From the NCBI GenBank assembly GCA_949592205.1, contig CATIUR010000003.1, forward strand, positions 74,986,501 through 75,050,500: 64,000 nucleotides of DNA. The letters are read 5' to 3'. Numbering within the stretch: position 1 is the stretch's first letter; each line of letters opens with the position of its first letter. The DNA is from Helichrysum umbraculigerum (taxonomy: Eukaryota; Streptophyta; Magnoliopsida; Asterales; Asteraceae). The translations under genes and the position numbers were made by a program. This document shows positions 20,983-31,454 of the stretch, one piece after another. Below the pieces are notes generated by a model. It worked only from the letters and a program-made list of their open reading frames with translations, did not search any database and was not told where the DNA came from.

Positions 20983-22521
20983 AGTATCCCACACTTAGAA
21001 CTTTGCTTGTCCTCAAGCAAACTCAAATTTCAAGCATGGTAAAAGATAAGTAGATAATGAAATATTTTAGGGCGGAACTTTTTACTGAGGGGTTTTTGAA
21101 AAATAAAATATTCGTGCTTTTGAGAAAGTAAAGTTGTAATATTTAGGAGCATGCTTTTGATCTTTTATCTTGAATACATGACTAGGCGATCCTCTCAAGG
21201 TGGTTACTCCAATCACTCAAAGTGTTTAGGGTTTCCTATTCTATTGTATCAATCACTCAGAACGCTAGTCATGTATCGTTTATCGTCATAGGCTTGATCG
21301 AGAATCAAATCGTTACCTTTTTAGTGAGAGTGAAGTCGATCTAGCCATAATCATTCTAGGAGGAGTGATGTAGGGTTTTTGGATATGAGAGGGGGTTGTG
21401 TTAGTTTTTCACGGGTTTCTTTTTGGTGAAGAGGAAAGTTGGAATTTTTTTTGGGAGGATTGACGCCATTTTCTTGTGATTTTCGGAAGGAGTCTTTTTC
21501 TCCATTTGACTTTCTTTTCTTCGAATTCTTTTCTTTTGAATTTTTTTCGACGTCATATCCTTGTAGTTTCTCTTCTTTCATCTTTGGAACTTTCTACGAA
21601 GTTTGAGGGATGCTTTTGAGAGGGTAGGGATAACGTATTTATTTTTTGGTGTACGGATGGGTTTAAGAATGATGTGATTCGATCTCCTTTTTACTCACCA
21701 GTTCGGATTCGAAATGCATAACAGGAGCAAGTTCTGATTCTAAAAGCATACATCGGCACACTCAAGAATCGAAGAAGTGAAGCATTAAAAGTGAATGCTT
21801 TATATGGCTCAAGATACCTCACGAATCAAAAATTGGGTTGTTGTGTGCCTAGTCATGCGATTCTCTTTATGGGATTATAAACTAATTTTTCAAAGGAATT
21901 CATATTTTATTTATCCTTCTTCCCCAAAGTAAATCATTCTTTGTCTAAAATTTTCATTTTCAACATAATTTTAACTCAATTTTGAAAAATTTTGTAAAAT
22001 TTTCTAGTTACTTTTTGGAGAAGGAGGGTCTAAAAGAGCAACGAGTTTAGAATCAAGCATATACCATTATCCATTTTACAGTAGTGTAACTACTGCTATC
22101 CCACACTTAAAGGAACATCGTCATCGATGTTATTCTAAGCTCTGACTGGGGTGAAGATCCTACACTTAGGATTTGAAACATCTAAGACGTGTTCTTTTAG
22201 CAGTGTGTGTTGGGTTTGAATCCCACACTTAGTGATAAGCATAGTGGATATGCTATATTTAAAACGAATGAAAGAGACGGTATAGAAGTACTCCCCAGTA
22301 GCTGCGTGGTATGCGTTTGCCGAACTTCGTCTTGCTGGGTTCACTCTTGATCAAGTCTTCTTGTGATTGGTCTCGTAGGTGTGAACACGTTGGATATACT
22401 TTCTTTGATGCGCAGCGTCAAAAACTTGATACGTCAGGCAGAAACTTGTTCGTATATCCAAGTGTGAAAGATAGTCGGAGACTTCATCACTTCTTGGAAT
22501 GTAAAATTGCGGAAATGTAAA
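20983..22521 (-). other. Element B 3' internal non-coding region
   Basis: The PPT AGTATCCCACACTTAG abuts the LTR at 20983. A perfect 12-bp inverted repeat, ATACATGACTAG (21174-21185) and CTAGTCATGTAT (21265-21276), encloses a block that A and C share. A tract that is purine-rich on the element strand (21351-21581) opens a Lys-rich frame. Extra PPT-like boxes lie at 22097-22112, 22157-22171 and 22219-22233. No domain is recognisable. Confidence 0.65.
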
Positions 22522-22548
22522 ACACGGGTTGCCTCCCGAGAAGCGCTC
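22522..22548 (-). other. Conserved box after the last reading frame of B
   Basis: GGGTTGCCTCCCGAGAAGCG and flanking bases (26 in all) are identical to 56153-56178 in C. In both elements the box lies about 30-35 bp beyond the stop of the last frame. From memory, Athila/Calypso elements carry a similar GCGCTT...GGGAGGCAACCC box after pol, which fits the orientation here. Confidence 0.7.
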
Positions 22549-22579
22549 TTTTAAAGTCGAGAGCTCGACTTCTTTTCTC

Positions 22580-23212
22580 TTAGATGGAGCTGGATGCATC
22601 CATGGAATCCACTATGTTGATGTTGTGGGCCCTAGGTTGTGGGAAAGTGTATCGAGGTGGATAGATTCTCATAAAGTGATTGATTATTGTCGTAATCAAT
22701 TCGAGTGGACTATCTCTCGATGTTGCCTTATAGTTCTGAAGATGCTCAGAAGTTGTCCTCGCAAGTCCGTGAAGTCCGAAGGTAATATAGTCAACTGCTT
22801 TAGTGACAGGTCCATTAGGGTCGGTCATGGTGGTTGTGTTTGTCTTAACAACCTCTCTGGGCGGTGTGTTTTGCCAGAGAGAGCATACAAACGCCAAGAA
22901 TTGCAGTTTTATGTCTTCATAATTCTCGGTCTTGGGGTCTCCGTTGAATCTTCTGATAGACATGCACAGGTCCTCTATTTGCCGGTGCTGATGGTTGGTG
23001 AATAGAAAGTCGGATCTCGAGAAAACTAGAGTAAGCTGACAAAGTATCTCCTTGCATCCTGAGTAGAATATGAATTTCGTTCTGGAGTTACTTTTCCGTT
23101 GTTGAATCTCCCGTAGATGGATCGTAAAAGAAGTAGCGATATCAATCATATGTAACCCTAAAGGGTTGTTCGCGCCTTGATTCCTCCCAAACGAGATCAC
23201 TAAGTTCTTCAA
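22580..23212 (-). CDS. Hypothetical protein frame of element B
   Basis: This is an open frame of 210 codons on the element strand, overlapping the end of the gag-protease-extension frame by 71 bases in another phase. I recognise no domain. Its start may not be real: it could be the continuation of the upstream frame after a one-base shift. The stop precedes the conserved 26-bp box by about 30 bases, as in C, which argues that this end is the genuine end of the element's coding region. Confidence 0.4.
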   Translation of the reverse strand: MKNLVISFGRNQGANNPLGLHMIDIATSFTIHLREIQQRKSNSRTKFIFYSGCKEILCQLTLVFSRSDFLFTNHQHRQIEDLCMSIRRFNGDPKTENYEDIKLQFLAFVCSLWQNTPPREVVKTNTTTMTDPNGPVTKAVDYITFGLHGLARTTSEHLQNYKATSRDSPLELITTIINHFMRIYPPRYTFPQPRAHNINIVDSMDASSSI

Positions 23213-23978
23213 TCATTAACTCAATTTGTTTTTCCATAGTGGAGTTGATAACCATAGATCCGCTTTCTTTGGAACTGAGGTGATCTTCTCTACTTAGCAA
23301 ATCGAGTAATGATATGAGGTAATTCATCATCAAGATGTCGGCACAACTGCTCGGATGTCTAGTAGTCTCTTTCATATGCGCTCTAATGGATCCTAACAAC
23401 TCCCATTGCGTTGAGGTAAATGGGATGTTAGATCTTTTAAGGGCATTGTAGATCCTAGTGTATGTCCGTTTCTGTTGTTGACAGAATTGCAGTTCAGTAG
23501 AGGAAAGAGTAAGCAAGTTGACTGCGTTGCTAATTCCTCCTACCGCTTTATCAAATCTTTGGATGAATTCTTCGACCACTTTGTGATCTATGATGGTGTG
23601 CGGTTGGTATCTTGTGCGTTTGAAATATTCCTCCAGTGTTTCTCCTCTCGTGGGATGGTTGTGGTTACTTCGTGCCATTTCTTTAGTGGTAATCAGATTA
23701 GTTGGCGGTATGCTTCTTTCGTTTTCTTCTTCCATCTTTCTCATCCCAATTTCTTTCATCGTTGAGTTTTTCACTGATGGAGATGCATTTTTCATCTCTT
23801 GTCCTATTCGTCGGAGGTCAATCGCGAAATATGGCATGATCGCCATTTCCTTGCTAGATTTCCTTTCACTTATCGACTTTGCAGTTTCTTCATCTTTGGC
23901 GGTCTTCATGGAGATCATGTACATATCGGCTTGTTCTCCAGCGTTTGGTTTGTCGATATGGAAAGTGATGGTTTCTCC
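23142..23978 (-). pseudogene. Unknown extension downstream of element B protease
   Basis: It is in the same frame as gag and protease, separated only by a TAG at 23979-23981. It gives about 279 codons from the TAG to the stop at 23142, including a Lys/Glu-rich start and then helical-looking sequence (for example TLEEYFKRTRYQPH near 23650, EEFIQRFDKAVGG near 23575). The position is where reverse transcriptase would follow in an autonomous element, but no polymerase or integrase motif is present. Its origin is unknown: it may be a capture or a replacement of pol. Confidence 0.5.
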
Positions 23979-25736
23979 CTAAGACTGCAAGCTGATGGTT
24001 TGTGCGAAGACGTTGATGATTGCCTTGGCCGTATTCATGAAAGGTCTTCCTAGTATGATTGGGATGTGTATGTCTTCCTGCATATCCATTACTACAAAAT
24101 CTGCTGGGTAAAGAAATTTGTCAATCATAACTAAAACATTTTCAGCTATTCCCCTAGGGTATTTGACCGAGTGGTCAGCAAGCTGTATGGTCATTTTGGT
24201 AGGTCGAAGATTTTCTAACTCAAGCCTCTTGAAAAGCGAGTATGGCATAAGATTAACACTAGCTCCTAAATCGACAAGAGAACAGATGATGCCTGAATTA
24301 TAGATAGAACAAGGGAGAGTAAAACGTCCGGTGTCTACGAGTTTTTCAGGAATGATATTATTCAAGATAGCTGAACATTCCTCGTTCAGCGGGACATTGG
24401 GTACTTCGGGTACCTTATCCTTGGTTGTAAGAAGCCTTCTGAAGTACTTTTTGGAAGGAACTTCAGATACGGTATCTAGGAATTTCCTATCAAGCTTAAA
24501 AGACTTAAGCTTGTCGGGTCGTTGTTTAAGACGAGCCGGAAATGGAATGTTTACTTTCCTATTTAGTGTAGACTCTAAATCCATTGTCGATGGGACAATA
24601 GGTGGTTCCTTCACCGGAGAAGAAACCGTAGGTGGGCTATGTGCTACCTGAGAGTCTTGAATATGAGAAGCCTCCTTATGGTAACTAGTTGGACTATCCT
24701 GAGGTTTAGCGTTAATACATTGTGCTAATTGTCCTAAGATGAGATCAGCTTGGTCATGTCTAGCTGAGATTCCTTGAATGACTTGTATCACGGTGTCGTC
24801 AAAACTAGAGGTCTGTGAGGAAGAGGGTTCCAAAGGTTGAGGTTGGTAAGTTAGTGGGCTATTCCTAGGTGGGTTAAAGGAAGGGTTAGTATTGGGCGGA
24901 GTCAGATGAGACTGAGGAATTTGGGCTGAGTGGTTCAGATTAGCACAATTAAGGTAGGTTTGAACTTGACAGACTTGTTGTTGTTGACTTTTCAATTCCT
25001 TAATCTCCTTGGTTAGGTCTGCCACTTGCTGAGCGAGAGTTTTGATAGCTTCATTTTCGAGTGTAGTTGGTGGATTCACTATTGAGGAGTGATTTTCACT
25101 GTTCCAGTCATGGTTGTGTATGGTCATTTTCTCAATAAGGCTCCAAGCTTCATTTGCCGTACAGTCTATGAAACTACCTTGAGAGGCGGTATCAAGTAAA
25201 GAACGGTGATGTGGAAAGAGACCATTGTAGAAAATGAGCAGCTGGTCTGAGTGCTCAAATCGATGATTTGGACATTTCTTAAGCAATTTCTTAAAGCGTT
25301 CTCATGCATCGTAGATTGATTCATCTTGATCTTGGCGGAAGTTTATGATGTTGGTCCTAAACATGGCTTGTTTTGATGGGGGGAAATATTTGGCCAAAAA
25401 TTTGGTTGCTAATTCTACCCAAGAGGTTATAGAGTTAAGCTCTAATCCCTCAAACCAAGTTTGTGCATGAAGAGTGAGTGAGTAGAGAAATAGATATAGG
25501 TAGACTATGTCCTGGTTAACCCCAATCGGCTTAAAGGAGTTGGATAAGGAAATGAATTTGTCAAGGTGAGAGTTAAGATCATCATTTGGTAGGCCACGGA
25601 ATTGATAGAGGTTTTGGACTAACTGAACAATGTGTGGCTTTAACTGGAATGATCCTCTACCAAATTCCGGATAGACAATTGGTCCTCCTCGACCTTCAAT
25701 CGAGTCTTCAGCGAGAGTTATACGTGTAGCTGTCAT
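23979..25736 (-). pseudogene. Athila-like gag and aspartic protease of element B
   Basis: Gag forms the particle and the protease matures it. The frame starts at ATG 25736 (MTATRITLAED). The gag domain includes FRGLPNDDLNSHLDKF and TWFEGLELNSITSW. An in-frame TGA at 25302-25304 replaces what is usually tryptophan in this gag block. Reading resumes with LKKCPNH and FYNGLFPHHRSLLDTASQG, characteristic of Athila gag. A Gln/Leu coiled-coil-like stretch follows (near 25010). The protease near 24280-24000 has the motif DLGASVNLMP and ends ILGRPFMNTAKAIINV. A TAG at 23979 closes this part. Apart from these two stops the frame is open. Confidence 0.88.
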
Positions 25737-25906
25737 AGTCTCATTAGCAGGTGGTTGACAAGTTGAATGGATAGGGATGACGTAATTTGTGAAAGTGGTA
25801 AAAGGAAGGAAAAATATAGAAAGACGTAGGGGTTTAAGGAGAAGAGTTAATCCTAAAGGTTCACTAGCGAGTAAGTTCATCTTGACGCCTATGGATCGTA
25901 CAGTTG

Positions 25907-25926
25907 GTTCCCCGGCAGCGGCGCCA
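25907..25926 (-). promoter_or_regulatory. Primer-binding site of element B, tRNA-Asp type
   Basis: The minus strand reads TGGCGCCGCTGCCGGGGAAC. This is close to the complement of the 3' end of plant tRNA-Asp, used by Athila and Tat elements. It lies six bases inside the 5' LTR. Confidence 0.88.
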
Positions 25927-25932
25927 AAAACT

Positions 25933-26095
25933 TGATGCGCCCCCAGCGGTCGGTAAGGGAAATTACTTACCCTTTGTCGTTGCACCAGCTACTGGCGACG
26001 GGCATCAGTGGGTGTTTTAAATTTGTAATTGCGGGGCCTAAGTTTTCCCTAACAATGTTAATCCAAAGGGTGAGCAAGTGATAGGTATGACCTAG
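25933..26095 (-). repeat. Element B 5' LTR, first part
   Basis: It matches 17009 onward and is cut by Copia 2. The last five bases, CCTAG, are the left TSD copy. Confidence 0.88.
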
Positions 26096-26590
26096 TGAAA
26101 GTCCCGTACACGTATAGATCTAATCGGATCGTTTGGATCAATGAATAACCTGATTCACGAACACACAAATCTCTATAATCTTGTATATATTCACAATTGA
26201 ACGTATAATGATTACAAACACCAATGCAAACTCAAACTCGTTTTTTCTGTCTCTCTCACCACAAAAACGGCTCACCTCACTCTCTAAAACGCTAACCCTA
26301 AACTGACTTCTAACTTCTCTATTTATATGAAGCCTATTGGGCCCTGCGACGTTAGGCCCAACGTCGCAAGTCCAGCCCAATGCGACATCTGACCCAATGT
26401 CGCAAGCCCAACGACAATGTCGCTAGTGCGACGTCAAGACCAATGTCGCCTAGTATTCTATGTATATTCTATAATTATATTTCGTTTACAGACTCGAATA
26501 TACATACTAAACACATCACATACGCAGACTAATTGACTTTGACAATTACAATAGTTTGACCAACTGACTGACACACAAAATGCACCAACA
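26096..26590 (-). repeat. Copia 2 3' LTR
   Basis: It matches 31455-31948 almost exactly. The reversed TATA box (minus TCATATAAATAGAG) is at about 26317-26330. Upstream of it on the minus strand, 26345-26450 holds alternating TGCGACGT and ACGTCGCA half-sites. Confidence 0.92.
26345..26450. promoter_or_regulatory. Inverted TGCGACGT / ACGTCGCA sites in the Copia 2 promoter
   Basis: Sites lie near 26345, 26361, 26381, 26398, 26417, 26426 and 26443, in both orientations and with some CG to TG or CA changes. They start about 15 bp upstream of the TATA box. The same array is in the right LTR near 31704-31808 and, diverged, in the Copia 3 LTR at 32833-32921. Confidence 0.7.
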
Positions 26591-26602
26591 AACTCCCCCT
26601 TG
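26591..26602 (-). promoter_or_regulatory. Polypurine tract of Copia 2
   Basis: The minus strand reads AAGGGGGAGTT and abuts the LTR. Further similar G runs lie at 26674-26684, 27534-27543, 27932-27941 and 27974-27983. Confidence 0.8.
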
Positions 26603-28504
26603 TCAGCAGCTTGGTCAAATAAGTCTTCAATTAGTCTTCATCAACAAACTCTTTCATGTCTTCAACAATCAGAAACTCCCCCTTTGAGATAGCATGGTCT
26701 TCCAAGAAATCTTGATGTCCAAATTCATGTGACTGACACAAATTTATCATACAATAAGATCTTCAAACTATGTGACCATCTCTCAATCATCAGCAGATTC
26801 TTCGATAGAATTATCTTCACAATCTTTGGAGAATAGCTGACATCCTTTGCATCTTCAATATTTGACTTTAACAAGATATGTGATGTTTGACGAAAATAAC
26901 ATAGAAATAAAATCTTTTTGTATTTTCTTTATAAAGGAAAAGTAAATAACAAAGATTAAAATAAATTTGGGAATAAGATTGTTTTAGGTCTGCTTAGGGA
27001 TCATATCAGAACAACATGCAATAATTAGCAAATAGTAAGTGTTATCTCGATTATCAGTATATTTGTCCACTTTAAATTTACTTAGCACATTTAATACACC
27101 TAGTATAAAAATTATTTCAAGACGATTACTGGTATTGTTTTTCCACTTAAACATGTTACATCCGTGTCTGCGAGCTAACCTTTTATTATTAGTATGAATA
27201 TTTCACCGTGGTTCCCACCATAGACATACCCCTTTAGCCCAGACAAGAACATAGTTTCCAAATTTAGAAAGAATATAAGAGGATCAATTTTAAGAATCAA
27301 GCCAGCGGTGACAGGTCTGTACTTGTGTACAACAGAGCGACATACACTTGATTCAGGTTTAAGCAAAACCGATCGCAGTCAAACCAAACTTGATTTATTC
27401 AATTGGCGACCTTGACCAGTATCTTAAATATAAGACTTTGCAAGTACATTGACTCACGTTTGCTTAGTTTTGAGAGTAAGCTGAATCGAGACCAGGTCTG
27501 CACTTACGTACAACAAAGGAATCAATCAGCTAACTCCCCCAAGAGATCTCAGATATACGATCTAAAAATAGAAGTATGTCAAGCTACGCTAAGGAATTAA
27601 GACTTAATATCGTACATCACAAGGTGTTTACCACAAGATCATAGACACGTATTAGACTTACTTCTTAATAACCCAGAGACCGGTATGTATCATGCCTACC
27701 AATACATCATATGATGAAGATAATTTTCATAAAAACTGTATTAAGTATGCTAGATAAACCTACTGATACATCAAAGATAAACCTTAAAATTTCCATTTTG
27801 TGCATGTTCCCCGATGTACTATCATATCCCAAGTTGTTTTACAGACACACAATCTTACATCTTTTCAAGAATTAAGAATCTTGTTGTTCACATTTCTGAA
27901 TTAAATAATCAGAATTTTTATTATTCAGAATTACTCCCCCTGAATAGCAAATTCTTATATCCAATCCAAAAATACTCCCCTTAAACATTAAACATATTTT
28001 TGTATTTTTTAATTGAATAAATTTCGCAACATTGCATTTCTTTAATACTAAAAAGTATAAAGAATGGCTGTTGCACTAAACAAATAATAAAAATAAATAA
28101 AATTTAAATAAAAGTTTCAAAATCACATATCAAGTCAAGTCAAATGACTTTTAGCACTTTTACCACCTCGAAACTTCAATGATCTCATCCATCCAATCAC
28201 AAATCATCACACATGAGCACCTTGAAAACAATCTTCCAAAAATATTCACATCCTTGCAGTCACTAAAAATATTAGCTAGTAAAAACCTGACTGCGCCACC
28301 ACAAACAAGCAAACGTTAGTACTTATGGCACACCCAAGCCTTGATAGACTTGGGTTGTCCATGGTCATCCATAACCATCACATCAATGAGTTTATGATAT
28401 TTTAAAAACTCAGAGGATTTCTCTGATGTGTTGTTTGTGGATTTGGGTTTCCAAACCTTTGTAGGTTCAGATGAGTTGTTTTCAACAATGTTGTGCTCAA
28501 GTCC
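26603..28504 (-). other. Copia 2 3' region, non-coding
   Basis: About 60 further codons of gag-like sequence (VWKPKSTNN...YHKLIDV) follow the gag stop down to about 28325, then coding similarity ends. In autonomous copia elements the protease would begin here. The rest, 26603-28320, is AT-rich and shows only repeated purine-tract-like boxes. It aligns by eye with 63161-64000 of Copia 3, so it is a real part of the family. Confidence 0.7.
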
Positions 28505-30637
28505 TTAAGGTTTATTAGGCACAACTTTGTTTACTCTTGCCATAGGTTTTGGAGAGTTGGATGCACAACTAGATACAGGCGAATACGAACGACACCTTGA
28601 AAATGATTTTGAAAAAGAATTTCTAAAATAGGAAGTTCTTGGCATCCCTCTACCAAACCTATCCAGGGATAATAACCGACAATCCCTAATTATATGTCCT
28701 TGTTGTCCACAATGGAAACAAGAACGTTGTTCAATGTACGACCTATTCCAATGATTACCCACAAAAGGTTGAGGTGGAGAATGAACTGTTGGAGGCTTAG
28801 AAGAGGAGGCATTTACAGGACGTGAACACTTATGTGTACACGTTGATGTAGAAGCCTCAGAAGTTGAACAAGTTGATGTTGAAGGTTGTTCACTTTTAGA
28901 TTTTACATTTGAATCCTTCATTTGATGTTGAACTCTTTTGGATTCATTTTCAACCTTGTTTTTACCCTTTGTAGTTGAAACCTTTACAGTTTCATTGGTA
29001 AGTATATGATTTTCTGGCTTTACATTAACTTTTTCAACTTTGATTTCAGCCTCTTCCGGTAGATCCTCTATCTCAACACCCTCCTCTACACTAACTGGAG
29101 GTGTACTATCAGACTTAACAAAAGTAGGCAAGGGATACTCTGTCCGTTTAGTTTTCTCATTTGCCTGCCTTTTGGGATTGGATATAGCTTCTTTAGACTT
29201 TGTAGCTGACCATGATGAGTAGTCAGCCACAAGTTCTTCGGTGCCTTCCTTAACAGGCCGAGGATAGTGATTAGTAGGAGGTGGAACTGAGTTATACCCT
29301 ATTCCAGCCTTACTACTTGTATTTGTCCTCTGCTTGTCAACAATTTCATCGAAGATTTTATGAGAGTTTGAGAAACTTGTGATTCCCTTTTTAAAAGAGT
29401 CAGACTCAGACTTTAGCTCAGAAAGTTCTTTATTTAACAACTCAATTTCTGTTAAATAGCTCTTAATGGCATCTTGTTGACTGAAAACTTTAGCTTTATA
29501 TTTCTCAGTGTCAAACTTATGAGCCTCAACTTCCTTTTCATAAAGTATTTCATTAGCTTTTAGAAACTTATTTGACTCAGTGAGTTTCTAGACCTTTTCT
29601 CTCAAGTCTACATAGTCTATTTGAAAACATTTTAAAGAAGCTTCCAATTTAATACAGGATATGCAAGTAAAAGGTTTTTCAGATTCTGTTTCTACCTCAT
29701 GTATCTTTGCCAAGAACGCACTGTGTTGAACCTTTTCTTGAGTCGCACTTGATTCAAACATTCCCTGAGAATACACTGTCATCGCCTGTGATGTTGTGTT
29801 ATTCTCTGGAGTCTTGGGAGCTGAAGGCGTAGTGAATCCAGATGCAGGATATTTTTCCTTATCACATTCCTTAGCGAAGTGTCCATGAGTCTGACAATTT
29901 TTGCACTTCACCTTGCTTTTATTAAAATCAAGACCTGTATCACCATCATCATCCAGGTCCTTTTTGCCCGTTCTCTGAAGAAATTTCTTTGTCCTTTGGG
30001 TTATCATGGCCATGCTCCATTTGATGTCCATTTGCTCGAGATCATCAGAGTCGATCTGTTCAAAGTCTTCTTCAGTAAGCTGTAGAGTACTAGCCTTCTT
30101 TGAAAGGAAAGTCTCATAAGAGTTAAGGAAAGCTGCAAAGATTGTAGCATGATCCTCAGTAGCTTTTGAAGGAGCTGTATGAGCTATATGAGAAGTATAA
30201 GAAGCATATGAAGTGCTAGTAGAAGTAGATGCTGCTGAGTTAAAAGTAGATCTGGAAGTATCATTTAGACTAGGAATTTGAATATTAGCCTCTGACTTCT
30301 TTTCCTTTTGATCGTAAGCCGCTATAAGAGCATCCCATAAACCTATAAAAGTTGCTTGATCTTTAAATTTATTAATCACAACTTCTGGCAAGCACTTAGT
30401 AATCATCTCATACGCTCTATTGTCTTTATCAAACTCTGCTCGTTCCTTGACTGACATTTGTGCTCTTGACTTAAGCACCCCATCGAGTCTTGGTTGCTCA
30501 TATCGATCAATGGTGTTAAACCAATTGAACATATTTGGATCTTTGTATTCAATGAAATTGCATAACTTAATCTTCCAACTCGCAAAATCACTATAGAACA
30601 AAGATGTAGAAGTAGGCACTTTGTTACCAAAAGCCAT
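28505..30637 (-). pseudogene. Copia 2 Gag (long, two zinc knuckles)
   Basis: Gag binds and packages RNA. The frame starts at ATG 30637 (MAFGNKVPTSTSLF) and gives 711 codons with one in-frame TAG at 29588-29590. Features in order: the capsid-like N-terminal region (codons 1-135), a Ser/Thr-rich linker, a first CCHC knuckle CKNCQTHGHFAKEC (near codon 245), a long Lys/Glu coiled-coil-like region, a Ser/Thr-rich segment, a second knuckle CFHCGQQGHIIRDC (near 28690-28731), and an Arg/Ser-rich tail. Compared with Copia 3 it lacks about 100 residues in the middle, in frame, and its N-terminus is strongly diverged. No protease follows. Confidence 0.85.
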
Positions 30638-30922
30638 TTACGAATTTTCCCTGCAAAAACGAATTCAACAATTTCAAAAAAAAATATCCGAGTACAGCGA
30701 AACTTTTTCGACACTAAAATGAAGCTATTCTAAGCCTAAAAACAAAATTTGAAATTACAAAATTTTTCGCGTTTTTCCCGCCAAAATTTCGTCCGAAAAC
30801 GTCAAAAATTGGCCGGGTAAAATGAAACTTTTTCCAGCTTAAAATTGAACAGTTTTAAGCCTATAGAAAAAATTTGAAAACGCAAAAATTTTTCGGAGTT
30901 TCCCGCCAAAAAACTCTTTTTC

Positions 30923-30956
<34 letters not shown>

Positions 30957-31439
30957 GAATCTAGCAGGAGGTAGTAACGTCGCACTGAACGTCGCACTCG
31001 ATGTCGCAAGGAACACTTAAGGTCAAAATAACGACGTCGCTAACGAAGTCGCAAAGACCAGTCAAGGTCAAAATTAATAACGTCGCAGGCTACGTCGCAG
31101 GTGACGTCGCAAAATCAAGCGACGTCGCACCTGACGTCGCGGCTAAGGTCGCAGTGACCAATTAAGGTCAAAAGTGAGACGTCGCACACAACGTCGCAAT
31201 TAACGTCGCTAGTAACGTCGCAGAACTTAGCGACGTCGCAGCTAACGTCGCAAAAACGCGACTGCAGGAGCCAAAAACCCAAAAACCGAAAATCGACGAA
31301 CAAACCCAGAAAACACCTTCAGAAATCGAAATCTTCAAGCAACCTAACCCAGAAACGAAGATTAATCAATAAAACCTTCGCGAATCAAACCGAAAACGAT
31401 CTAAAGCACGATCCGAAACCGACGAATCCTTGATTCTAC
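30638..31439 (-). other. Copia 2 leader with a GTCGC repeat array
   Basis: The untranslated leader lies between the PBS and gag. At 30976-31255 the plus strand has 17 copies of GTCGC, mostly ACGTCGC, at irregular spacing often a multiple of 3. On the element strand this opens a frame rich in Cys-Asp-Val (31115-31303). A poly-T run lies at about 30925-30953. Confidence 0.75.
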
Positions 31440-31452
31440 GGCTCTGATACCA
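31440..31452 (-). promoter_or_regulatory. Primer-binding site of Copia 2, tRNA-iMet type
   Basis: The minus strand reads TGGTATCAGAGCC, two bases inside the 5' LTR. Confidence 0.93.
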
Positions 31453-31454
31453 GT

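Noticed and set aside
23142..23978. Degenerate reverse transcriptase in element B
   Set aside because: No catalytic DD box or flanking RT motifs are seen in any frame of this segment.
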